NCBI GenBank assembly: GCA_025267735.1
Contig: CM046304.1
Location: forward strand, 6,014,001-6,078,000
DNA length: 64,000 nucleotides
Direction: 5' to 3'
Source of the DNA: Mactra quadrangularis
Taxonomy: Eukaryota > Mollusca > Bivalvia > Venerida > Mactridae
Numbering within the stretch: position 1 is the stretch's first letter; each line of letters starts with the position of its first letter. The notes under the pieces are model-generated. The model was not told the origin of the DNA. It saw only the letters and a list, made by a program, of their open reading frames with translations, and did no database searches. Of this stretch, positions 37,278 to 48,100 are shown in pieces. The position numbers were made by a program, and so were the translations under genes.

Positions 37278-37425
37278 TTATTGTTCGTTTTTTCTCAACT
37301 GTCAAAACATGAATAATTTCACGGTGACTTCGTGCTCTTTGTCTAACACTCGTGATATCGAGATTGTGTGTAATCATTGACTGTGAAATTATTCAAACTT
37401 TGACAGTTTAGAAAAAACGAGCAGT
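37278..37425. mobile_element. Palindromic MITE, family P, copy 1
   Basis: Left TTATTGTTCGTTTTTTCTCA..ATGAATAATTTCACGGTGA and right TGACTGTGAAATTATTCAAAC..TAGAAAAAACGAG form ~50-base inverted arms. Copy 2 is at 61716-61863. The right end here is damaged. Confidence 0.75.
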
Positions 37426-37484
37426 ACCTCGTCTTTTTCATCTTAACTGGTTGATCTTGTCGTCATTTTTGCCGTGTTAGGAAC

Positions 37485-37672
37485 CATATATATAGGTCAC
37501 GTGATTCCCAACACTGATATAGAAAACAACTAAAACTCACATATTTATATAAAATAAATGTTGCAATTATTTTATATGCTATTTGAATCTTTCCTATTGT
37601 AGGACTCTTGAAAACGAAGACAAAAACAAAAACAATAGTTTGTTTACATTCTGACGATCACGTGACAATTTA
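37485..37672. mobile_element. CACGTG-ended MITE, second copy
   Basis: Left end ATATAGGTCACGTGATTCCC, right end GTTTACATTCTGACGATCACGTGAC. The internal part shares TTTCCTATTGTAGG with the partial copy that follows to 38034. Confidence 0.65.
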
Positions 37673-37879
37673 CCGCGTTACTAACAAGTGAACAAGTTTG
37701 TTAGTGTTTTGTGGTTATAAAAAATTATTAAACAATGCCATGTCAACCACGAATGTAAGTGATTTATTAATGACAATTAGATTATGAAACATACTCTTTG
37801 TGACCTCAATGACAATGAATGATAAAGTACATGTAGGTCATTTGCCAAATAATTTGTGCAGAGAGAGTTAACTTAAAGT

Positions 37880-38036
37880 GAAAAATGCAATTAGCATGCT
37901 TATATGTGAGAATTTCGGAAAAAGAAATGCAATGGCCATATTATGTTCTAATTGAACCTTTTCTATTGTATGCCTGCTACAAGAATTGGACGAAAAACAC
38001 GTGCTTGTTTACAGTCCGAATGTCACGTGACAACAG
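37880..38036. mobile_element. CACGTG-ended MITE, right-half copy
   Basis: TTTTCTATTGTATGCCTGC, TTGTTTACAGTCCGAATG and TGTCACGTGAC repeat the right half of the copy at 37485-37672, only 200 bases away. The left end is unclear. Confidence 0.5.
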
Positions 38037-38050
38037 ACCCGTATTTAAAG

Positions 38051-38451
38051 CAGGGCTCGAATTTTAAGCTCGTGTACTCACAAAAGCTAGTGGATTTTGA
38101 AAATTGCGAGTAACTTTACTTTTAACTCGCAAATTTTTGCGAGTTGAAATCTTCGCAAAAATATTTCTTTCCAAACTAACAAGCATCAAATCAGCATTGA
38201 CAAGGTCAGATAGGTCGATAGTATGAATTAAAGAGTCACAGTGAAACATGTTCGAAATTCTTTGCCTGTCCCATCTTTAGTTGAATACAGCACTACATAT
38301 GTTGTTTTTATATGCATGCATGAATAGTTACAATGTATGCAATCGACTTTTTGGGTAAAAATGCGAGTGATTTTTTTTTCATTTTGAGAGTTGAAATAAA
38401 ATCAACTCGCAAACATTTGCTAGTCAAACTTCTTGTTAAATTCAAGCCCTG
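38051..38451. mobile_element. hAT-like non-autonomous element with 8-bp target duplication
   Basis: Starts CAGGGCTCGAATTTTAA and ends TTAAATTCAAGCCCTG, an inverted repeat. The flanks ATTTAAAG and AATTAAAG match at 7 of 8 positions, as expected for hAT insertions. Subterminal CTCGCAAA..TTTGCGAG repeats occur inside, and there is no transposase frame. Confidence 0.75.
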
Positions 38452-38789
38452 AATTAAAGCCTTTATAAAGCAGTTTTGTATCGTCTTGAACACGATGTTT
38501 GATGAAATCTTGTGGTTTACAGAGTAAAACCACAAAAGAAATAATTTATGATAGTCTAGTTATTATTATAAATGGTTTCAAACTTGAAAGAATATTTTTG
38601 TGGTCTAATAAATTAAATACACTTGTATGCTATAAAAAGACTAAGGCTCCGCAGTCTCCATAGGAGAATTGTTCTTGAGTGTTCTTGAGTAGGTGTAATT
38701 ATTCAGTTTCTGACTAATAATAAAGATTATAATAATAATGATATGTATGATAACCCCTGATCATTAAAATCACTTTCAGGCAAGTGATT

Positions 38790-38926
38790 CATCACAGTAG
38801 CCATTTACACTTAAGTGAAGTGGAACAACCTTAGAAAAATTTCTTGCTTAAGCAACTTAGCAGTGCCCATAGTGTGGTTTAAACCTCTCGCATGCCACCT
38901 ACCACTGGACAAATGCTTCTATTTCC
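38790..38926 (-). repeat. SINE family B, truncated copy
   Basis: On the minus strand AGAAGCATTTGTCCAGTGGTAG, AGAGGTTTAAACC and CTTAAGCAAGAAATTT match the family B head and body; the 3' part is missing. Confidence 0.6.
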
Positions 38927-39747
38927 AAACTGATCATTGAAATCATCATTTGAAACAAAGATTGCAGAAATTCACAAGAACTCAAATAAAATGCATTACA
39001 AAATCAATGTGCAAGGTCACAGATGTGTATTTCATAATTTAAAGGGAGACAACTCAATATTCAAGAATCAAAACTTTAATGAGTTATCCAACCATATCTT
39101 AACTTTTTATAATAGGAAGAGTTATGGTTCCAAGTACCTGGACAAACTATACATACATTCTTTTGTGATCATTGTTGATCAACATGTTAGCTGGTTTACA
39201 GTGGCTTAACAACTAACACAATGACTTGTTGTCATCACTGTGGGTCAAGTGTCAAAACAAACACTAGGCCTAGTAAGGTTTAAAATTTTACAATTTATAT
39301 AGGATTACCAGGAGTGCCTATTCAATAGTATTATAAACATATACATAGAATGTTTATAAAAAAAAATAAAAAAAAACATACTTTTTTTATTAATTGAAAA
39401 TACATGGTGGTTTTCCTGTTTCAACACATGGATTCCTCTTGTTAAAGGCTATTATAGACAGACAGATGGACGGACACACAAACAGACACACAGTCAGACA
39501 ACTGCACTAATCATAAACAACATGAATAATAAATAAAATAAACAACACAGAACAATCATCTATAAAATTTATTATTTTGACAATAACATGATCCAATACA
39601 TTTAATAAAGACATATTACAGTTAAAATAAAAAAAAACATGAGTTTATGCGAACAAAAATATTAAAACCTCCAATTGCACAGACCCATCAATAATCTCAA
39701 CAAAAGATTTTTTTGTTTGACAATATATCAACACAAACAAGGTAATT

Positions 39748-40048
39748 TTATGGCAGCCAGCTAACATAACCTAGCTTTCCTTTGTCTACAACCAATACTC
39801 ACCTACTCTTCTACAAAGCTGACAACTTCTCTAATAATAAATGGAGGAAATTGACATAATTGTTAAATTTTCATGAAAGGGTATAACCACCCACAGTGGG
39901 ATTCAAATCATACTCCTTTCTTGAAACTTGATTCGATAAGAGTAAAAATGTTGTCAAATTTTCATGGAATGATATAAACATGTATCCCCTTACTGGAAGC
40001 TAGATTAGAAATCCCAGCACACTACCAACAATGCTATGAACCCAGGTT
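39748..40048 (-). repeat. SINE family A, copy in reverse orientation
   Basis: The minus strand shows CTGGGTTCATAGCATTGTTGG, two CATGAAAATTTGACAA-like blocks and a tail with AAAGCTAGGTTATG. The body is partly duplicated (about 39870 and 39955), so a tandem or nested copy is likely. Confidence 0.65.
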
Positions 40049-40367
40049 TTATCAGATTTAGTGTTGGTACAAACATTATTTCATTACTCTGTTCTTGATA
40101 AGCCTTCATCACTATGACACAGATGATAGTGTTCCGAAGTTTATCTTGAAATCACCATGGCGATTTAAGAAGCACTGTCCTCATTTACATATGCATGTTG
40201 TTTCTTCTTCCAAGCAGTGAAAACTAAAACTTATTGTTTAAATCATGACTTATTTTTCCATCCATATAAACACCAGTGATATAATTCTTGTAATTGTTGG
40301 TTACTAGGAGCTGTAGAACAAAAGTAAAACAGAACTTTACAACTTTATTTACAGATTGGCATTTTGC

Positions 40368-40618
40368 CATCCAGCTGGCTGAGTAGGTAGCACAAAATTC
40401 TACTGATCAAGGGGTTGTGGGTTCAATTCCCAGGTGGGGCATACTTTCTTGGACTTTGGACATGAAATGATTTCTAAAGCCATTCCACTCCTACCACAGA
40501 TTCTTAATCATGTTACAAGGCAGTTGTCAGTCACATAGGGAAGTAAGTGGATTGGTGAACAGCTAAATCTAGAGATTTAGCCTTTCTAGAGATTTAGCCT
40601 TTCAGGAATGGTGTGTAG
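40368..40618 (+). repeat. SINE family C, 5' part (split by a transposon)
   Basis: Head CCAGCTGGCTGAGTAGGTAG, B box GGGTTCAATTCCC, GGACATGAAATGATTTC and a doubled AGAGATTTAGCCTTTC. It stops at GTGTGTAG 40611-40618 and resumes at 41822. Confidence 0.85.
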
Positions 40619-41821
40619 CACAGGGAATTGTCAAGTTACCTCCCTTTGATTTTTCAAACATACCTTTATATACATATATACAAGGGGTACAACTGCCTTT
40701 ACTAGACCATTTCATCTAGATTTATTATTTTGTGACTCACAAAAATACTGATACCCTGGTAGCACTTTAACCACACGATTAAATCGATTAAACATAACTC
40801 TTCCAGTTATGAATGTTTAATCTTTCAAAGCGCAGACCATTAATATGATTAAATTATCAAAAACATAAAAAACAGCACAAAAATCTCAACTCGGACAAGT
40901 TTGTGCACAGTTGAACAGAATGAAAATTGACTAAATTTCAATGTTACGTCGATTTCAGCATGATTTACTCCGTGTTAGATTGTGTTTCTCGCTTCACTAG
41001 TTATAAAACTACAAAACATCGTGCCAATTATCACCTGTCATGAAACAAAACGAATATATGTACACTTTTTATCTGATTTAATCTTAAAAAAATTATTCTC
41101 ACAACCATTTTCACTAATACGTCACAGACATAATAATCTAATTAGTTAAACAATTTATGATTCGACGAACCGTACGGGGTTTTCCTACTTTCAAACGAGA
41201 CAAACAAAATACTGCGAAAAAGACGAAATCTTCCAAATTTGATACAGTGAATTAGTCGGAAGTCTTGGCGATTTTCGTTTGCAAAATTAACCAATCAAAA
41301 AGTTTCTTGAATAAATTAAGGATACCGGCTACAACATTGATTATCGAATAGAGTTAGTTAACTTCGCTTTTTATGGCTCGCAAGTGTTTCTGTCAAGGTG
41401 GAGAGTTATATTTATTACATTTTTATTCAATAATATTGTTTTTCTAAAATATTTTCTTTGATTGGGGAAATATGTTATTTTGAAATATGAAAATGAAGCG
41501 ATTTTTCTCGAGATTTGTCGATTTCATCTGTGCACGAACTTGTCCGAGTTGAGATTTTTGTGCTGTTTTTTATGTTTTTGATAATTCAATCGGATTAATG
41601 GTCGGCGCTATGAAACATTTAATATTCATAGCTCGAAGACTTATGTTTCATTGATTTAATCGTTCCGTTAAAGTGCCGCCAGAGTATCAGTACTTTTTGT
41701 GATTCACAAAATAATAAATCTAGGTGAAGTGGTCAAGTAAATGCAGTTGTACCCCTTGTATATAAGTATATTAAAGGTATGTTTGAAAAATCAAAGGGAG
41801 GTAACTTGACAATTCCCTGTG
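40619..41821. mobile_element. 1.2-kb foldback hAT-type transposon inserted in a SINE
   Basis: Starts CACAGGGAATTGTCAAG and ends CTTGACAATTCCCTGTG. The inverted arms reach inward to about 40911 and 41526 (~295 bases each; inner end AACTCGGACAAGTTTGTGCA). The interior of about 610 bases has no open frame. GTGTGTAG is repeated exactly on both sides (40611-40618 and 41822-41829), an 8-bp target duplication, and the SINE it hit can be read across it. Eight-bp duplication fits hAT or P superfamilies. Confidence 0.9.
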
Positions 41822-41882
41822 GTGTGTAGGTTGACGGCCGTGATATGGCCTATACAAAGTGTTGCTACGGTAAATATATTGT
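41822..41882 (+). repeat. SINE family C, 3' part (continuation)
   Basis: GTAGGTTGACGGCCGTGATATGG and GTGTTGCTACGG are the tail blocks of family C, continuing 40368-40618. Confidence 0.8.
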
Positions 41883-41886
41883 AGAA

Positions 41887-41892
41887 TTTATT
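41887..41892 (-). terminator. Candidate polyadenylation signal of ITFG2
   Basis: Minus-strand AATAAA about 210 bases beyond the TAG at 42103; a second lies at 41923-41928. Either would fit if exon 11 is terminal. Confidence 0.3.
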
Positions 41893-42102
41893 TTAAAAAG
41901 ACCAGGAGAAATTAATAAGATTTTTATTTCTCTTAAATTGAAATATTTTCAAGACCCTTTTTTTATTTATATAGTAAAGAGCATAAATATCAACTAGGCC
42001 AACCATATGAAATAAGTACCTTCAACTAGCCTGAATCAAATTTAACAAGCCTTGAACTAAGGTGGCTAATGCGTTAAGGCAATAAGTGATTGGGAATAAG
42101 CT

Positions 42103-45100
42103 CTACTTACATTTTATATTTAGTTTAGCCAGTAATTTATGTGTATCCTCGTATTTATCCATCACCTCAATTAAATTAGTAGATTCCACTTGAGGGAGAC
42201 TTATATTATAATAGATATAGATACGATTGTTAAATGTAGCATATACAAAACATGGTACATTATCTGTTGTATTAACTGCATAGTAACCTGTAATATACAA
42301 CATATTATGGTAGACCAGTGGTGTAGTAGCCAGATATATAGATGTATAATGGAACAATCATGTACATTAAATGTATAGTTAAAGGTACTCATTCACAGAT
42401 TTCAACTTGAATATCAACATTATTCTTAAACTTTTATAATTGTATGGAAACTTTTTTGGAAGCAGAAAGTAGTGTTCTAATAATGATTAATTTAATGCAA
42501 ATTGATATACAACTACAAATGATGGTGTTTTATGTAGTATAAATCTACCCCTTATGTCATGGTATTGACAATTTTAGTGCATTTTGTTACTTTAATTGTA
42601 TATTTCTTGCAACCTATAGGTCAGTTTGTCTTAAAATATTAAGAACTAATTTTTTGACACAATTACAGAAACTGAATGGTATTTTGAATTTAAGGAAAAA
42701 GTTAACCAAATATATGAACTAGTACCTTTAAATATTTTTTTCAACTGTCAGTGGCGCAAGCATAAAACCTTTGGATTCTCTTGCTAAAGAACTTCTGAAT
42801 TGGCTTAATGATGAAAACAGTTATCTGTATTTATGTACAGGGATTACTGAACAAATATCAAGTACAATGTATTTAAATTAGAGGGGCTAGTACATACACA
42901 ACTGACAGTAAATGGCAGAGAAATATGCTAAATTGAAAACTTTAACGCAGTCGTTAAGGACATCAGATGCCCGCCCGTCCGCCCAACTGCCCACCCAAGT
43001 TTCACCAAACTATTAGTTAAATTTTTTCGTGGAAAAATCAGGCTAAAAATCATTAATTATACTTCATGCCTGCTGGTCTGCACTTAACTATAAGCCAAAT
43101 ATTTTTCTTCACAAATGAGGCTAGTTATTTCTGTTCGCTGTATTTGTCACTTCGTAAGTTTTGAACCCCCATGTATAAAAGAAATTTTTACCAGCAGTAA
43201 AGGCAGCAACATTATCACCAAACTGATACCTCACAGCTTCTCTACCATGGTTTACAATATAAGTTTGTCCATCCCAGCTACAACATACCACTTCTTCTTT
43301 ACCATTACCCTAAAATGTATACAAACTAGAGCTGCAAAGATTTGATTCCATACACCAAAACTCTACTGCAAGGGCACCGATCTGATTTGGGACCAGCGAT
43401 TTCCAATTTGATACCGGCCTTTTAACATGTCTTTAAAAGTTACGAGGATAAAAGCCAAAGCATAGTCTCTTTCAAGACTATTATTTACAAAAATAAACTA
43501 GTGTTAAAAAATCAGTATGAAAATTCATTTGCACCATTGATCTTGTTCTAAATAAATGTTGAAAATTTCAGTAACAATTTTATTTAAACAAATTGACTTT
43601 GAGGTGAATCCTTGCAGCCCTATAACAAATACATTGTACACTGGTAACACTGGGCATGCTCGATAGGAAATTCCGGCTGTTAGAACTGGGAGAATTCCAA
43701 TCAAGTACTTAGGAACTGTGGCAGCGTTCTGACCATTCCATGAAAATAGGTGGTGTGAACAGAATTGGTCACAGTTTATTCATACCCAAGATGCTGGCGG
43801 CATCAATGCAAACATATGAGTTCGGTCTTTTGAAAGCTAATGTTGATAAAATTATACTTTTGCCTAACTGTTTACGATAACAATTTATCTATTTGCTATA
43901 AATAAAGTAAGATGCAAGTATATTTGCTACATATATTGCCTTTTGATTCAGTTCCGACATCCAAATTCACTCATTTGGCAGATTGTGGCGAAGAGTTGGA
44001 ATTTGATTCTGGCACAGTTCCAACAGCCCAATCCAGCACGCCCAGTGATATTTGTAGTAATTAAATTCTATTAAACAATACAATGCAATTGTAATAGAAA
44101 CAAAAACTTTCTTAAATTCATTTTAGACAAATGGAAAGACATTGTAGTGTCAAAATTATAGGGTGGAGGGGGGGTTAGCTAGCAAAGTAGCTAAAGCATA
44201 GCTAAGACCAGAACTTGTGCAGAACATGTTCTTGAATCAAATAGTTTGTGAAGAAAGTTGTGAAAATGGTCCTGTTTTAGAGGCACAATAAGAACAGTGT
44301 TTGTACTCATTCAGTTATTATTTCTCAGTCCAGAACGTTTCCTGCAGTGAATCAAACACATCTCAAGTGTAGACCATTAAAAAAACCTTCAGCCACAGTT
44401 CATTGCAGCAAAACATGGCAATATTTCAGTCATACTTCACTTGTGTAGTTGTGAACTTTGTAGAATAAGCTAATATACTTACTGTGACGTCTAATTTATT
44501 TAATGAAAATAATTGATGATCAACTTGTAATGACCATAATATACGTCTACCACTCTCAACCAATACCAATGTACCTACATAGATACAATATATGAAATAT
44601 AGTGATAAGATGATATTGTTTAGCATAAAATATAAATACCTATTTTTATTGATTGTGAATACAGACTTATTATAGTGAGAATTTAAAACAGCAGGGTTAA
44701 AGCACCACTGAAAGTTAATTAAAATTCAACAATAATTTAATAGTAAATTAACAATTTCAGTTTAAGCATTATCAGTTTTCAACTGCATGAAAAGGAAATG
44801 CAAACCCTGTGCTTGTATCTATGGTTGCCCCCCCCTAGGCTAGCTCAGTCAGTAGCACAAGTCTACCGATCTAGGGGTCATAGGTTCAATTCCACTAGAC
44901 CACTGCTCTCAATATGTATTTCAGACACAAGGGACTACAGAAAGAAGCATACAGTGAACTCACCATCTAAAGTACATAAAGCATACAAGACATCAGATTC
45001 ATTCTCTTGCACAGGTCCTGGACCTTTTCTTATATTACCAACAATTTCTGTAGATATACTCATGTTTCTTATCTCACTTGATACAAGAGGGTCGTACATC

Positions 45101-48100
45101 AAGTTGTCTGGTATACTTTCACTTATACTGAAATATATAAATGACATTACTTTATACTCAATTTATCCTAAAAGATAGTGAACTTAACTCTTAAATTTTA
45201 ATCACTATTAAGTCTACTACCTGGTAACTTACAACTGATTTATTAAACCACAGTATCACTGAATGTGATGAAATACCAAAAAAGGGCCATGGGTCCATTG
45301 CCTAACCATTACACTACAAATCCCTATGAAAATGTGCTTTCTTGTAGCTATTCTTCATTAAGAAGCTGCTTGCTATTTACGTCACAAACCAAGATGGCAG
45401 CCTGTGCTGATGGACAGAAAGCTAGCTCTTGCTACGTATCGAAATGAAGGGATATCTTGTAGCAAGTTGTTTCCTATGATTTTGCTATGTAGCCATACCT
45501 AGCGATATGCTTAGGCAACAGACGGACCATCCAACCAACCAACTTACAAGCTGACTCCTATATACCCCCAAATTATTTTTGGGGGTTATAATAAAGTAGT
45601 ATTTGGATGAGATTCATTATGTTTCCAGATTCCAGGCCTCCCTACATGTATAAAACCAAAGTTTTTATCAAACATCAGTAAATAATGTAAATAATTGGCA
45701 AAATGAGGCTCTAACTTTGAAGTTGTTTAAAACCCCAGAGACCCATAAGGGCAAATTATCTGAGATGGGTAAGTGTACAGAAAGTATGCTTAAAACATCT
45801 TCCCGTCAGAAAAGTTCACTAAAACTAGTAAAAATTGTCCTTAAGGTAACAAATTCAACACTCAATTAGGTGATTAAAAATATTTACATTGTATACATAA
45901 ACAATGTTGTTTTTAATAAAACTAGGGCAACAGCTATAATGTTATTAGTTCAAAAGTATATTTTCTGACTTACCCATCAACAATATCATGTGTAAGAGGA
46001 TTATGTATTAATGTAACATATGTTCCACCAGGTTGTGAAGCTAAAAGCTCTGATTTACCATCTTTATCTTTGTTTAATGTTATAGAACCAATCTGAAATA
46101 AATGAAAATATAAAACTAGCCTGGAGCAACAAAGTATACATTTGGAACTCTTTTGCCATTCACTATGAATATCCTTAGACATATTTAGACATCATGATGG
46201 AACAATATTTGCATCACATGACCAAACAAATTGCTTTTACCAGTTTTGAAGAAAATGTTGAATTTGTGAAGTAAAAGTTCCCTATATTAAGACCATTCAG
46301 TTATCCAGACCATCAATTGTGATGGTCCTACTAATGAAACTTTACACCATAATTCCATAGAAAATATTCATCCACTATGGTGTAATGTCATTATATTTAC
46401 TGCTTAATTTTTAGGGCTGTGGATGTTGAGCTAGTTGCGATCAGATCCGAACCACGATTCATGTGTAGCTATTCACGAATAGAACAACAAATCACTTATG
46501 AATGGAGAAGCATTCAGAAATTCATGTAATAACCAAAAAAAGTGAAGAATTACAGAAATTTTACAGTATGGAAAACCATGTACTCCAAACACAGACGTTT
46601 GATGGGTATTTTCAGTAAAACATTATTGTTTAAATGTGTATCAATCGAAATTTTGACTCAAGATAATTCGGTCCCAACATAAATTAAAGTTTTCATACGT
46701 AATGCAGCTCGTTTTCAGTGGTAAATAAGCTGTAAAATGTTCTTTTTTCCCCAAATTAGATCGCGATCCGACAATTTTGGACGTGACAAATATTTGTACT
46801 CGATTTTCAAGTCGAGATCGCCAATATCCGAGTACTCGGATACTCGCAGCAGCCCTATTTGTTTAAATTATATATTGCAGGATGTATACAAGGATTGTCG
46901 TAGATGAGGTGTTGTATACTATTTATGTAATCATGATATATATTGAAGAATAGTTATACATTGTGTATCAAATAGATTTGTAAAATCAAGATCTGGGTTC
47001 ATCGTTTATTCTCCATAAGTCTTCAGAAATCACGTCCAGTGGTTTTAGACCAATAGCCACTCAGTCAAAATATGTATTGGTCTACAGTATGATTGATTTT
47101 TTTAACTAACGAAAATTCATGGTTCTTTGTGTTGCGTTTCAACATCTTTCCAGTTAAACTGCAGCATTTTTTGTCTAATTAATATTCCCCAGATAGAACA
47201 AGATCTCTGGAACCAAGCTTTAAACCTCATACTAAGTATAAACTACTATTAAAGGCTGACAGTTGAACTACTTGATTACATAGGAAGGCAAGAGAATGGA
47301 TAAAGACAATGTACTTATGACCCAACTGCTCAAAGGTATGTATGTCCTGGAATTTCCAAAATACCAGTTACATTGTATCACCTTAACCCATTAGCCCAAA
47401 ACCTGAGACTAGTGAAAATTGATATGACTACTTATAGGAACAAGAGCTGTCCGTAGAACAGCACGCTCAACTTTTCTCAGTTCTTAGGAATCGGTGTTAT
47501 TGGTTTTGATAGTCACATAAATATTATATATATAGAGAGAGAGATGATCAATGAGTTTTCCTATTGAATATTGTTAACAGTGTTGAGGTTAATGAAGTTT
47601 AAAAAAGATCCAAATTTCCAAGTTTGAGTTGAATATCTTATAAAAACTTTAACATTGATTTTGTATATTTTCTTAGTAAAAAAGTGGCAAAACTCCTAAA
47701 ACAGTGGAGCCAGGGTTATTGGCATTGATAGTAAGGTGGAAGCAGTGGTGATGAATAAGTATTCCAAGTTTGAGTTGAATATCTTTGATAGTATTGAAGT
47801 TATTTAAATTTGTAAAAACTTTAACTTTGATTTGCAATGCCAACACCAAAGCTCGGGTGACAGTAAAAGCTCTCATTTTCTTTGAAAAGTCGAGCTAAAA
47901 ATTATTCATGTTGATCATTTGCCCTTTAATACCTGACATAATGAATTGAGCTATAGTGCTTGAGGAAAATTAAGGTGAAGACTAACATACTACATACTTG
48001 CAAAACATTTTTGAATGGGAATAAAAATATTTTTGTGCCAAAACCAACAAAAAGAGAACTTGAATTTGAATCCATCTGACTCCTAGAACAAAATCTTGGA

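Noticed and set aside
44798..45178. 126-codon + frame
   Set aside because: It begins in a SINE head and continues through the antisense of ITFG2 exon 8, which explains its openness.
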